A DNA stretch of 64,000 nucleotides from Cryptomeria japonica (GCF_030272615.1 NC_081408.1:199873341-199937340), one strand, 5' to 3'; shown: positions 47,401 to 60,212, counted from the first letter of the stretch. Notes: generated from the sequence alone by a model not told the origin. Numbers and translations: made by a program.

Positions 47401-47719
47401 AGAGTTGCAGTCACAGTTGTCAGTGCCTCAGACTCAGCTGGTAGAGTGAAATAGATAGCCTGCCAAGGTGAGGGCTGAGCATGATTGCCAAATCGTAGCA
47501 CTGAGAGTAGAGATGAGAGAAGAGGTAGAGCCCTTGTGACAAGAGGTCCTTCACTTGACTAGTAGGGCAGCTTACTATGTTGTCGTTCCTGTTGCATAGC
47601 AGGTGATAACCTACTCACAGTATATGGCATGGTCAGAGGTTGCTCGGGAACCTCATCAGGATCCCAGGCATCAGGCTCATCCTCCTCCACCTGGTGATGA
47701 GGGAGAGGGTACCAGCTAG
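44461..47719 (+). pseudogene. antisense plant mobile domain (PMD) gene carried by B, broken
   Basis: On the strand opposite to B's gag-pol, 45044-45780 translates (two frames) into a clear plant mobile domain (aminotransferase-like, PF10536): FHLPMRELTITLKDVYMILH, ISWDILMSRYNEKFL, then YQEMHEIVYRDGRNMAVGVY, VWAWEHLPTFW, IIYRYVSYITQPHLGKTDFW and RRHLDDLIAILWRPY. The C-terminal part, after the solo LTR, is Pro/His-rich and stops at 47719 (PPPPGDEGEGTS). A possible first exon (44461-44534, MVSLPVRINLS) ends at a good donor GTAAGT, with a candidate acceptor at 44998. PMD genes are often captured by plant transposons, and extra ORFs between pol and the 3' LTR, some antisense, are known in Tat elements. 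Breaks are TAG at about 45077, a frameshift after 45465, several further stops, and the solo LTR insertion. Confidence 0.75.
46055..47177 (-). mobile_element. solo LTR E (copia-type) inside the PMD gene
   Basis: Plus-strand ends are TGATGAATAC and TGCCAACA. The flanks ATCCT (46050-46054) and ATCTT (47178-47182) are a 5-bp target copy with one change. No internal coding region exists, so it is a solo LTR of 1,123 bp. It has the same G-run-in-hairpin structure near its left end as D's LTR (46061-46087; arms ATACTAA/TTAGTAT). The minus orientation is inferred from that similarity. Confidence 0.75.
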
Positions 47720-49244
47720 TTATTTCTTTTTGTAGATGGGATATATTTTTTTTGTAGACACACCCATTTTTTGTAGCCGCTACAATTCTTTCTCTGATGG
47801 GAGTTTGTACATGTCATTGGATATCATTTTGTACTCTTAGACTATATACGATATCTGATTTGACTTCATTGTACTTGTGTTGATTTGATTGTGAGATGTT
47901 TTCTATATGCATTATTCTACATGTATGCATTTCTTTCTAGCATGGAATGTATGTAATGCAAATGATCATGGATGTCTATTTTTGTTTCTTTTCATATGCA
48001 AATAGATGAATGTGCAACTAAGTAATTAGTAATGCAAATTTTTCATTTTTCTATGCAATAAGATGAATGTGTAATGAGCAGATGTATGAATCTATATTAA
48101 ATGTTTATGTATGCAAGCTAAACATCTCAAAAACACAAGTACTTGATCAGAGAAATGATGAAAAATAGACCACTTAGCTAAGAAATGATGAAGCTTCCAA
48201 GGCTCATTCAGAAAATAAGGAGATCATTGTTACCATACCAAAATCACTCTAAATTCACAAAATGTAGAATGAAATGAAAGATGAGATGCAAAATGCAACC
48301 TAAACCTAGTCACCAGATTTTGAAAAGCTTAATTTTCATCATTGAACATTTTACAATTATAGCAGGCAGAATAGAGTTTATTTCTTTGCATATGCAATTT
48401 TAATTATCTTGTCCACAATGACCTTTTTTTCATTCATATCCGTGGACAAATTTCATAGGGACTTGGATTGCATGATAAATAAATTCCCTCAAAACAGACA
48501 AAGAAATGATATGGACCTCCCTGTAGCATTCAAATAAGTGGAGTCAAGGTATGTGTGGCGATTTCACCTTAATGTGAAGGCACTTATCACAGACACCCAG
48601 TTGAATAGATGTTTTTAGATCATCAAAATCATTCCAACAAGTAGAAAACAAAGAAAATATTATGCCCCCAATCCTTTCTCCTTTTAGTCAAGATAGACTT
48701 CGTCGAGTTACTCAAAGGGAATAATAAGCGAAGGCCAATGTAAAAGACAACACACAAAGAAAATTTTCATTCATTGCTCAAACTGTTCAATAGTTGTTTT
48801 CAGTTTTGTTTTGCTTGTGTACTCAATGATAAAACTCTTTAGTAGCTAGGAGATAGGTGACTGACTCAGACTGGATGACTGGGTTTCGGTGACATAAACC
48901 TCTTGTACATATTTGTGACTAAAAGATATGTACAGGAAAAAGAAAAGATGCATGAAAGCAGGAATGCCAATGTTGTGTTAATATATGGAGTGGTTGAGTA
49001 TAAGAGGCGCCTGTTTGCCAGGTTTTCACATGCTTGGCAAAGATTCATTTTTTTTTTTTTACCAAGGTGCCTATTTACCAGGTTTTCACCAGGGCATTTT
49101 CTCTTTTTTTTCCTTTTTTTTCTTTTTTTTTAATTTCTTGAGGACTTTTTCTGATTTTTAGGATTTCTTCAAGACTTTTTCTGATTGCGAAGATTTTTTC
49201 AGGACATTTTAGCTACATAATCTACTGGAGTAGAGAATATTTAA
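47720..49244. other. B region between PMD gene and integrase, no gene
   Basis: Downstream of both the plus-strand PMD gene and the minus-strand pol. AT-rich, with T-runs at 49049-49060 and 49105-49130. It may hold polyadenylation signals of the two convergent genes, but nothing specific is supported. Confidence 0.5.
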
Positions 49245-50600
49245 ATGAAGAATTTCTTTAGATGGATGGTGTTAATTGGTTCACGGAGCTATTCTCCTTC
49301 CAATGTTGAGAGTTGATAGGCACCTGAGCCAAAAGTTGCAGTGATGATATAGGGACTCCGCCAGTTGGGTTCAAACTTCCCTTTGTTGTCTCAAAATTGT
49401 TGATTTTTAGGATTTTCTCTTAGAACTAGGTCACCAACCTGAAATTCTCTATGTCTAACCTTCTTGTTATATGCTCTGGACATTCTTTTCTGATACACTC
49501 TGAGATGATCAAACACCACTTGCCGATGCTCATCTAGCAATTCAAGCTCTTGCAATGTAGATATTCTATATTCTTCATTAATAACCAAACCTTGCAAATA
49601 AACTCTTAGAGATGGTATTTCCACCTCAATAAGTAATACTGCTTCAGACCCATACACCAGAGAAAAAGGTATAGCCCCAATAGGTGTTCTGATACTTGTT
49701 TTGTAAGCCCACAGGACAGGATTGAGTTGTAGATATCAATCCTTCCCAGATTTATTCATTGTTCTATGCAAGATAGTCAGTAGGTTTTTGTTAGATGCCT
49801 CTGCTTGTCCATTACCTTGAGGGTAATATACTGATGACCAGTGTTTTTTTATTTTGAATTTCTAACAAAGCTCATCTAGGTCTTTGTTCTTGAACTGTCC
49901 TCCATTGTCAGTTATAATGGATGAAGGTATACCATACCTGCAGATGATATAATTAAGAATAAATAGAGCTACTTGTTTGCTGGTTGCTTTGATGAGCATA
50001 ACTGCTTCTACTCACTTAGTGAAGTACTTAGTGGCAGTGATAATAAATTTGTGTTTGTTAGATGATGCAGGATATATTTGGCCAATTAGATCAAATACCC
50101 ACTGTTGTAAGGGCCAGTGTGTTACAAAGGGTATGAGATCCCTTGTCGGAGCATGGATAAGGTGCCCATGTAGTTGGCACTTTTCACAAGTTTTAGCAAA
50201 TTTTATAGCTTCTTTCTTGATGTCTGGCCATTAGTAGCCAACTCTTAGCAGTTTACTTGCTAAAGTTAGACCATTTGAATGGGATCCACAAACACCTTCA
50301 TGAACCGCAGATAATGTGCATTGGGACTCCTCAGTTTCTAGACATCTAAGCAAAGTATTATCTAAACCTCCCCTAAATAGGTTGTTAGCAATGATGACAT
50401 ACCATGATGCATTTCAGATTAAGTTCCTTTTTTCATTTCGAGAAAGATTAGCAGGGACAACTTAGTCACACAGGTAAGAGTAAATATGGCTATAATGAGA
50501 TGAGTCATGTCCAATAATAGAACAAACCATCTGGGACTCAGGGGAATCATAGGTAGGATAATGTAAATCTTCCACCAGGAATTCAAAGATAAATTTAGAC
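49245..50600 (-). pseudogene. pol: B integrase
   Basis: Zinc region VHEGVCGSH...CEKCQLHG (about 50330-50180). Core: VFDLIGQIYP (Asp), IITDNGGQF (Asp, about 49905) and GNGQAEASNK (Glu, about 49810). Then LWAYKTSIRTPIGAIPFSLV, and a C-terminal domain ending in GAYQLSTLEGE and HLKKFFI. Several stops (for example in LC-stop-KFKIK and VGY-stop-WPDI) and a frame change inactivate it. The D,D,E residues are present. Confidence 0.87.
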
Positions 50601-51013
50601 TCATGTAGCTGTGGTATAGATGCCAAGGTGGCCATTGCATCCGCTGCTCTATTTGTTGTTCTAGGGATCTACTGAAATGATACGAAGGTAAAGTATTTCT
50701 TGAGATCATCCACCATTATTTTATAAGGCATCAATTTCTCATCTCTTATCTAATATAGGTCATTGATTTGGCTGATGATGAGTTGAGAATTTCCATAGAT
50801 GTGTAATTCAACAATCTTCCACTTGATGGCCAGCTTGATCCTGTTTACCAAAGCTTCATGTTTTGCAATGTTATTGGTGCAAGGGAAGAGAATCTTGTAA
50901 GATTTTGGGATTGAGTATTTCTGGGGAGTAATAAATAGTATTTTGACACCAGAACCATATTGAGTGAAAGACCCATCAGAGAACATCTTCCATGATTGTT
51001 CAATAAGGTGCAT
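50601..51013 (-). pseudogene. pol: B archaeal-type RNase H
   Basis: MFSDGSFTQYGSGVKILFIT (Asp), NNIAKHEALVNRIK (the conserved Glu region has Lys-His-Glu), IYGNSQLIISQIN (Asp replaced by Asn) and AADAMATLAS (Asp kept). It lies between the gypsy RNase H and integrase, as in A. Confidence 0.85.
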
Positions 51014-52620
51014 GATTGATTCATCTAAGAATTCTATATGCAGAGGTTGACTATCTTCAAGTGGACCATCAACAAGTTGGTCTACAATAACCTATCCTTT
51101 GATGGCTTTACGTTCCACATATTCGATATCAAATTCCATAAGAACCATAACCCATTTGGCCAATCTCCCTGTAAGCATTGCTTTGTTGAGAAGATATTTG
51201 AACAGATCAATCTTGGCTACTAGCTTAATAAAGTGTGCCAACATATATTGCCTTAATTTTTGTGATGCAAAGACCAATGCCAAGCATGCTTTCTCTATTA
51301 TAGTGTAATTCATTTCATATGACACCAATGTTCTGCTGATGTAATAGATAGCTCATTCCTTTTTATTGTCATCATGTTGTGCCAGAAGTGCCCCCAGTGA
51401 AGTATCTGTAGCTGATATGTATAGGATCAGTGGCTTACCTTGAATCAGTGGCATTAATATGGGTGGATTAGAAAGATATTCTTTGATTTGTTGTAAATGT
51501 TGTTCACAATCTTTATCCTAGTTGTATTGAACTCCTTTCCTTAATACCTTTGTGAAGGGTTGAGCTTTGTCTACTAGCTAAGATATAAAGTGCCTTATTG
51601 ACTAAAGGTGGCCTTGTAAACTTCTCATTTGCTTGATGTTCTTGGGTGGAGGAATTTCCATTATAGCTTAGACCTTTTCAGGGTCAACCTCAATTCCTTT
51701 TTTTGAAATTATGTAACCAAGCAATTTTCCTAATGTTACCCCAAATGCACACTTTATAGGATTTAATCAGAGCTTGAATCTTTCCATTCTATCCAGTATG
51801 AGGCCTAGTTCTTGAATATACATAGATCTCTTCATGGTTTTTACCCAGGTGTCATCAACATAATCTTCCATGTTTTTATGCATCATATCATGGAGGATAG
51901 TGGTTACTGCTCTTTGGCAAGTTGCTCCTGCATTCTTCAGCCCAAATGGCATAACATTCTAGCAGAAGGTTTCCCATGCACATGTGAAAGCTATATTTTC
52001 TTGATCTTCAGGTGCTATCTTCATCTGATTGTAACCAGAGAATCCATCCATTAATGAATACATCTCATATCCAGTAGTCATATCTACTATCATGTCAATG
52101 TTAGGCAATGGAAAATCATCTTTTGGACATGCCTTGTTGAGATCCCTAAAGTCTGTGCAAATTCTGATAGATTTGTTTGCCTTTGATATAGGTACTATAT
52201 TTGATATCCATTTTGTGTAGTTTATAGCTCTGATAAATCCAGCTTTTAGCAATTTCTCTAGTTTAGCTTTGACTAGCAGTGCCACATGAGGATGCATCTT
52301 ACGAAGTTTTTGCTTGATTTATTTAACTCCTAGTGTAATAGAGAGATGATGCATGATGATATCAGGATCTAGTCCTAGCATATCTGAGTATGTCCATGCA
52401 AAGTTGATCTTTTCCATTTTTCTAAAAAAGGGTTGCTGAAATCTTTTAACTCTTCTGCTGATAGTGATTGGGCTAAATGAATGATGTGTGGTGTCTCTTG
52501 ACAACCAATGTTCACTGGCTGAGTTGGCTTGATCAATATGGAAGACCTTTCCTAGAAGTGACTTGGTAGTATATCAATTATCTCACCTTCAGGCGCCTCA
52601 GAGAGGTTTTCACCCTTAGG
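51014..52620 (-). pseudogene. pol: B reverse transcriptase and gypsy RNase H
   Basis: RT: LLPSHF-stop-ERSSILI, INFAWTYSDM, QKLRKMHPHVALLVKAKLEK, WISNIVPISK, CTDFRDLNKACPKDDFPLPN, SLMDGFSGYNQ, TFC-stop-NVMPFGLKNAGAT and MEDYVDDTW (YVDD intact, about 51858). The RNase H part (about 51420-51092) reads YISATDTSLGALLAQ and then KE-stop-AIYYISRTL; its first catalytic Asp is Ser. A frame change occurs near the connection region. Two stops coincide with A. Confidence 0.9.
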
Positions 52621-54262
52621 TACATCCTTTATTTTCTCTTTTTTACATTCTGAGACTACCACAATGTGGTTTTTGCCATCATATCTTTTATTTTTATTTT
52701 TCTTGTTTTTGCCACTAAGATACTTGATATCCGCTTCATTCATGTTTTCATTATGTTCACTGGTGGAAGAGTACATGGTTTCAACTGCATTGAGATGGTA
52801 GGCTAATATATAGTCATTAGGAAATGTAGGTACATTCAAGGGTTGGTTATAAAGAGTACAATCAATTAGTTCTGAATGTATTAAGGATAAGGTTGAAATA
52901 GGATCAAGGGAGTTCATGATACTATCATCATGACTTCGGACCGACCAGTCGAGTTCCAGAAGACTACCTTGCATATGTGTCTCGAGACTAGGAAGAGTCA
53001 TGACATGATCATCAAAATTCATGTTAGTATTTAGTGGACCTAACCCAACCAACCTACTTCTAGCATTGTTAACTACTTCAGTTTGGACTACATATCATGG
53101 TGTGATAGTAATAAGGTCAGCAGACAACATCTCAACATTCATGACAGAGTAGTCATATGTGTTGTGGAATAATCATTGTTATAAATAGAGCTCCTGTCTG
53201 AGTTATCAAAGTCATAAGATGAATTTTCTGACTTGTCTTCAAATGACTTAGCAATAGTATATATAGTATCAATACCCACATCTTTGATGTTGAAAGTTCC
53301 TTTGTGATTCAGTTAATTGATTACCTATATTTGACACACTTGTGGACATAACTTTGATGGTTATGTTAATCCCTGTTAGCTATTCCATTCAGCTTCTTCT
53401 AGACTGATGACTGGTTCTATTTCTATAGCTTCTAATTCTTCTTTTGTAGTTTCGTGCCTAATTTGTCTTACCTCATTATAGGGGAAGTTAGTAGGTGATG
53501 AAATTGCTTGTGTCCTTTCTTTCTCTAGTTGTTGTTCATAGTCTTCTCATCTTTTTAGTCTAATTTCTTCCATTTATCTTTGCATTCTTAGATGTGTTAG
53601 TTCTTGTGCATCATCTATGATATCGCTAGATTCTTTAGGGGTTTTTGTAGTAGATGTATCTAAGAGATGGTCAGGACCCCATTCATACTCATTTGAATCA
53701 GCTTCTGAATCATCTACATATTGTCTGCCAGTATATGTGACCGGAATGTTCAGCGGTGCAAACAATTCTCTGATATGTATACTTCATCTCTCATATCCTC
53801 TAGGATTGTTACTTCATGTGGTATTATGGATGATATAACTAGAACTTGATGACCATATGTTTCCTCTCTTTGGGTGGGCAATTCTTTTTGTTCATCATCA
53901 CACTCTTCCTGAGTTTGTTGAGTATTAATTTCTTGTGTTGTTAAAGGTTGTACCTTTTTCTTCCACTTACGTTGATGGTGGGATGTGTGCTTTGGATCTG
54001 ATTGCTTTCTTGGATCATATCCCAGTCTAGCTTTATCATTGACAGACTTAGTTTGTAACTAAATAGGTTCAACAATACCTTTTTGACGTTTGCCTAGAGG
54101 ACTGGTACCTAAATATCCCATGCATTGAAGCATTTTATAGCCTGGACCATATTGTGTTGGGGAGATCTCACAATGTCGTACTTCTTTGTTTGCACTATCT
54201 TCTTTGAAAAGTGATTTGAGAACACCATCCTCTTCTATTTTGCCTGCAAGAGAAGTAGAGGA
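52621..54262 (-). pseudogene. pol: B pol linker with G-patch
   Basis: The G-patch-like segment at about 54130-53990 reads MGYLGTSPLGKRQKGIVEPI and then ARLGYD. A long charged linker to RT follows, with coiled segments and EKIKDVPKGENLSEAPEG just before RT. It matches A in layout. Several stops and frame changes are present. Confidence 0.7.
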
Positions 54263-55524
54263 CTAGATAAAGAGACCATCATACATGACTTTTGGAGCTG
54301 AAGTTTGTGGCTTCATAACCTTTGATGGTTTTCCTGATTGTCTTGGTGATGGAGGAAGAGACATTAGTGATAGTATAGGCTTTATCTTGTAGCCATCTAT
54401 GCCAGTGTTTGTGATTTTCAATTTCTTTTGTAAATCTTTTAGCAAAGATTCTGAACTTTCAGCTATGGAGGCCGCTCTATTATGAGGAACAAAAGCATCA
54501 ACACTTTGCATTAATGTGTTGCAAGTATAACTTGTATCAGTGGGAATACTGACTTCAACTCCATTATAAGGAAATTTCAGGCATTGATGATACATAGATG
54601 GTACTTCTTTCATTTCATGAATCCATGGCCTACCCAGTAAGATGTTGTATGAAAGATGAAGATCTAGGACTTGAAAAATGACATCTCTTTCCACAGGTCC
54701 TACTATGATTGGTAATAGTACCAGACCCTTACAAGTTCTTTCTTCTTCATCATAAGCCTTGATTATTATCTTCTTTGTTGGATTAATAACATTTTCACAA
54801 AATCCCAGCCATGTCAGTTGATTGTAGGTACAAATATTCAACCCAATGCCTCCATCTATCAAAACACATTTAACGTGGTGTCTATGGATCATGGCTGGTC
54901 ATGTGGGTGACTAAGTGAGTTATCATCTTCTTTAGGGAAAGTGAGGTAATAAGGTGAGGTCAGGTGACCCACCATAGATTGAAATCAATGTACGTCTAAA
55001 TCTTTAGAGACACTAGTGGTAAGTAGAGCCTTGTCCAGGACCTCTTTATGAGCAAAAGAGATCTTAAGTAGTTCCAAAATGGAGATTTGAGCATTGGTTC
55101 TCTTCAATTATTTGACAATACTATAACCAAGAGAAGATGATGAAGTCAGCTGTTTTGATTTGGTCATGATTGTATCTATTTGTCTATTTAGTAGATTTGA
55201 TGTTGTTTGATCGAAAGTTGAGGAACTAGCTCCTGGGAGAGTAATCTTCCTTTGAGTGCGAGTTATGGCATTAGTAGTTTGTGTTTGACTTTGGTGATCC
55301 TAGACTATGATCACATTGCAATATTCAAGTTGAGCAGATTCAATCATGTTGATCACATTATCATTGTTACTATAGGCATAATTGACTCTAGCTCCTCCCT
55401 TGGATTTTGAGGAATCTCCTTGTTCATAAGTCAGCAAGGGATCTTTAAAGACCTTATGATCATCATTAGTCCCATGATTTCCAACAACAATTTTGCCTGT
55501 GTCAATGAGATCTTGGATTTCATG
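54263..55524 (-). pseudogene. pol: B aspartic protease region
   Basis: Active-site loop VLIDGGIGLNI (about 54860) and the second block YNILLGRPWIH (about 54640); YDEEERTCKGLVLLPI lies between. Upstream is a linker with AQISILELLK that is shared with A. The Asp-Gly-Gly loop, also in A, seems normal for this lineage. Confidence 0.8.
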
Positions 55525-57040
55525 TCAAAGTTTCATGCAGTTGTTTATGTTATGTCCCTTGTTCTGATGGTAGTCACAACATTCATTTTCTCTCCACCAT
55601 TTGGGTCTAATTTCTGGGTCATATGGTCTAGAATTGTCTGGCAAGGTTATCAGATTATTTGTCAATAAGGTTTTGAAAGCTGATTCATATGACTCATCTA
55701 GAGGATTAAAATCATGCTTAGGCTTTGAAACCCAAGGTTTGTCTTTAAACCATTCTCTTGTTTTCTTCAGAGGATTTTCTACCCCAGTTTCAGCTGCTTT
55801 GAGTGCTTGCGTGCCATTGGCCAAGTTAAATATTGTGGATTTTGTGTTTGCTTGGATAGTATCCACCACTCTATCGCTAACAACATTTCTATTATTATCT
55901 TTTCCATATTTCCAGTACTTGCGATGTTTCTTTCCAAGGCAATATATCTCCCTTTTTTATAAGAACATCTTCCATTCTAAGGGCGTTATCTACCATTTTA
56001 TTGAATGAAGGATGCACTTGCATCTAGACACTGTACTTTAATTCAGGGATTAGGTTGTTGACAAAGATATCCATTTTCTCAAGATCTGGGATAGTCCGTG
56101 AATATCTAGAGAACATCTTTCTCCATCATTGGAGAAAAGTGAGAAAGGGTTCTCCTGTCATTACTTTGGTATTGCAAAGCTCTATCATAGTCACATGATG
56201 TCGAATGTTGTATGAGTATTGTTGTAAAAATAGTTGGATTAGTTCTTCAAATGTTTTTATTCCTTTGGGTAGACTTGAGAACCATTGCATTGCTTGACCC
56301 CCTAAACTCATTAGGAAAAGGCGCTTGAGGTACATTTGATCATGCATGAACTCCATATAGGTGGTACAAAACTCTCTGACATGATCTTGAGGATCTAAGA
56401 TACCATCATATTTGTCAAATTTTGGGATCTCAACTTGTGAAGGGAATGGAGGCATGTAAAGGTTTTTGTCAAATGGGAATGGGCATATTGTGTCCAGAAA
56501 ATATTGTTTTGGTGTTTTATCTTTGTTTTGTAGTTTTGTGACTGTAGTTTGTAATGTTTGTATTTGTTTTCTTATTTTTCCCCATGGTGTCTCTTCCTCT
56601 TTAGTGACAAGGGCCTCCACATTATAACTAGTAGGGAGTTTGGCACCTTCCTTTTCTAATTCTAGGAAATAGTCTTCTTTTTCCCTAACCATGATGACCT
56701 TCATCATTTTTCAAAACTCTTTATCATTGTGACATCTATGTACTTCAACTTCGGAAGGTTCAGAAAGCTCAGATTTAGTCGATGAGGAATCACTGTCAGT
56801 CGCATGATTGCTAAAGTCATCATGAGTGTCTCGTTTACTATCTTCTCTTTCTTGTCTTTCCCCAGACATGGTGGGAGATAGAGGCTGACCAAAGTTTGGT
56901 AGATCATAAACTGGTATCTATGACGAGGATGGTTTATTGTAAAAGGGGTTTTCTACAAAGACTGGATTATCTTTTGATGAAAAGGGCATTTCTTTTCCTT
57001 TGTTTATTTTGATGCGGGAGTTTCTGGTTTGAACAGGCAT
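55525..57040 (-). pseudogene. gag: B gag
   Basis: Start at 57040 (MPVQTRNSR), parallel to A's MPILTRAQRR. A charged N-terminus is followed by the capsid core (about 56500-56126; FDKYDGILDPQDHVREF, FLMSLGGQAMQWFSSLPKGI, QYSYNIRHHVTMIELCNTK), then the FLQ-stop-WR codon shared with A. After a frame change comes the C-terminal part with zinc knuckle CDYHQNKGHNINNC (about 55575-55535). Confidence 0.85.
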
Positions 57041-59095
57041 TTGTAACCGACAGGACCGAGAGCCAAATGTGTTGCAGAAGTCAAGATCAAATTGTAGCTA
57101 GTTGTTCGTTTAATGTAGTGATTGAGTGAAGTAACTAAGATCTAGTCTAGTTTCAGGAATGATCTATATTGTGTAAGATATTATCTAAGTTAACTTAGGT
57201 TTGATAAGATGTTTGTTTGAACTAGCTTAGAGATTATCGACAAAATCGTACAATGCAATGACAGAGGTACACTATCAACGTTGTTTATGCTCCGAAGGAT
57301 GATAACCAGTTTTAGGCTTGCTGTAAACTATTTTAGACAGGTTTGACTAATTTGGACTGGCAAAATTAGAGACTCATACAACAAGATTTCTGAGACCATA
57401 CAACAGTATAACAACTTGTGGATGACAATAGTTCTATTTCATATGAATTGTTGCCTAGCATCTCATGACAAATGGGCGGGTCTCGAATGACAATGGATTC
57501 AGTGTAGTTTTGTCTCGTATGATACAGGGTTTAGATTAAATGACAGACTATTGGGTCTCATACGAAATAGGATTGAGCTTGGATGACAATTTAGAAGACT
57601 CGTATGACACAAGATACAGTGTAGGATGACAAATGATCAGGCTCATATGACAATTAACTGGACAAAGACAAAAATTCTAAGTTTTTTAATAGCTGAGTAT
57701 GACAACTAAGTATGACCAATTTTGAGGTGGACTAATTTTTGACCAGGATAGACTAGTTTTGACACGGATAGAGTTTTATCACTGAGTTGCTGATTTGTTT
57801 TCTCTAGTTTCAATTTCAGGGATGAAAACACAGAAAACACATAGTATAAATAGTAACTCCAATCACAACATGCAAACCCTATGGAAGGTGGCTTAGAGAA
57901 GAAAACCTTTTCTTGCTAACTTAGGTACACACCCAATAGCTAATCAAAATACAGCTATTGTGTCTCATGCAATGGATTCTTAATACTATATTATCCGACT
58001 CCAAATACTAATGGGGGCACAATATGGCAAGTGTCTTGGGAGAGTTACTATCTCTCTTGAACAAAGATTATTAACCTTTCAGAGGTGAACCAAGTAGCTT
58101 CTAATTTTAATTGGATCTAGTAAGGGTTTCGTTTGGTGCGTCGAGGTATAAACTCAATTAAGAGGTCTCCCAGCCTTGAAAACCAAGGTTCAATATACCC
58201 GAAGGTACTAAGGAGAGCTATTCCCAAGCATTGTCATTGACTTGATTTTCATCAAATCACGTTTATTTTATAGTGGGTTGGAGTACTTGACGTTTAGCTA
58301 TTCCCACTTAGGTCATTCCCCTCACACCAGTCGTAACGGCTTTAAGAGTTTTTCAATCCCTCGAGAGGGCAGGCTTGCTAAAGATGTACAAATGTCAAAC
58401 AAAGAAAATGCCTCAGGGGTCTAGATTCTGGATTGTCTAAAAAAAGACAAGAGCATAGTCTCCTACCTCTCAGAATTTTCTGAAATTACAAAAGACAGAT
58501 TTGTTCATTAACCAGATAGCAAGTTAGGTGCCTAAAAAATTAAAGAATACACAATGTTTGGTCGATTTTCTTTAGGCAACCTGCAAAAACAACACATCAG
58601 TAGTCATATTGTTTCCATTCTTTGACAAGCATATGCTTGATTGATAACTTCTTTGACAAGAGTCTTGCAAGAAACTGGTTCAGCTATGAAAATACTAGGC
58701 AGACAGAAGACAATTCAGGGATAGTGTTAGCGTGATCAAAATTTTAACTCAAGAAAACCCCAAAAAAATGAAACTTGCTTTTAATCTAAAAGAAAATAGA
58801 GTCGTATGATAATTATCATGCAATGAAACGACAAAAGATTTTTATCGTATGAGTCAGAAATGAGCATAGGATGACAAAAGATAAAATCAAATAACTGGAA
58901 ACAGTAGTACGAGTCCATATTCTGATTCGTACGAGAAATAACATGATTTAATATTATGTCGTACGATGAATGACAAGATTCAATATAATGTCATACAATG
59001 CAGTGAAACTACTCATACGATATTTTGCAGAGATTGTACAAAGAAAACCTGGAGGATAAAAAGTGTGATTTTGAGGCCGAAAAAGTAGTTTTCTA
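57041..59095 (-). other. B leader, non-coding, with TCGTACGA-type motif clusters
   Basis: Two clusters of words related to GTCGTACGA/CTCATACGA flank it (about 57420-57660 and 58795-59030). The middle part, about 57905-58115, is strongly conserved with A's leader (10235-10450). GCAGGTTGCC near 58570-58590 is also shared with A. No gene. Confidence 0.7.
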
Positions 59096-59112
59096 CCCCA
59101 CGATGGGAACCA
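59096..59112 (-). promoter_or_regulatory. primer-binding site of B (tRNA not identified)
   Basis: The minus strand reads TGGTTCCCATCGTGGGG four bases after the 5' LTR, the position and the TGG start expected of a primer site. I could not match it to a plant tRNA 3' end with confidence. It has some resemblance to tRNA-Lys sites. Confidence 0.6.
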
Positions 59113-59116
59113 GAAA

Positions 59117-60207
59117 TGTGTGTGTGAAAAGTGGACCTGTATCTATATCTGGAATACACAACACTTCAATTAAGTCATTAGATGCATGGTTAGAAAATCA
59201 ATAATCAATGAATAATAAACCATTACAAAGCGACCCATTGCCTTCTAGTAGATGCGAGTTTAGATTGCTCTCAGATTTCTAAGCTATCCAGTGACTAGAC
59301 AACACCTAAATGAAGGATTTTTCTATATGAGCATGATATGAGCTAAATGGATGCAAGATTTAAGCTAGATATGCAAGATTAATCTAACATAATTTAAGAA
59401 ATATATGAATAATTAATATGCAATATCTCAATGAACCTAGAGCAAAAACAATATAATAACAATATATTCTCTAGGATTTCTGAATGAGAGATGAAGGCCT
59501 GAATTTATAGAAAATTCAAAAAGAAACCAAAGGCTGAGATCAAATGATGATGAATGGTCAAGATTTTCCCAGAGGAAGAACAATCCAGATGAATTGATGT
59601 GATTGGATTCTTTTCTCAGTTTTAAAGGAAATTGAACTAAAATTAAGATAAAATCAGGAAAAAACCGATTTATTCTCTCTTTCATTCAATTTTAATATTT
59701 AATTATCTTAATTGCTTTCTTTGAGATTATTTATCAAATTTTAATTTGTTTTTCAAGATTATCTCCAATTGATTTCTTTTCTCAAATTTTAATTCTTTTT
59801 TTGGTCAATTGAATCTTTTTTTAATTTATTTCCTTTTTTGAAGATTTGTGCTTATAATTTCCAATTCCTCTTTCTTGATTTGTTTCTTTGTTTGAAGATT
59901 TATGGCAATTTTTATTTATTTTTCAAATTAATTCCTTTTTTTTATGTTTTAATGGAAAATTGATTTATTTAATTAAATATGCAAAAGATATTTAATTAAA
60001 ATAAATAAGATAATTATTTAAAAATGATTTACTTGGAATGATCAATTAATTAAATGAATATTGAGTGATTAATTTGCCATGTGACATTTGATGATTAAAG
60101 AATTAATTGTGTGCTAAGGATTGATTTAATTGCCTTTGGTTAGGACCTTGGTGACATTGTCGAGATTAGGGTCCCATGGCTTAGATGACCTTTTTTAGGG
60201 TAGTACA
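59117..60207 (-). repeat. B 5' LTR (1,091 bp)
   Basis: Direct repeat of 42203-43288; ends on the plus strand are TGTGTGTGTGAAAAG and GGGTAGTACA. The minus-strand TATA box TATAAAT is at 59503-59509. It is followed on the right by the target copy ACCAT (60208-60212). Confidence 0.92.
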
Positions 60208-60212
60208 ACCAT

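Larger units (their letters stand above)
42203..60207 (-). mobile_element. element B: Tat-type Ty3/gypsy retrotransposon with antisense gene
   Basis: 18.0 kb with about 1.09-kb LTRs and target copies ACCAT at 42198-42202 and 60208-60212. In minus-strand order: leader, gag, protease, G-patch, RT, RNase H, aRNase H, integrase, a 6-kb 3' region with a plus-strand plant-mobile-domain gene, and a purine tract. Same lineage as A (shared leader block, shared gene order, similar LTR first bases). Solo LTR E is inserted in its 3' region. Confidence 0.92.
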
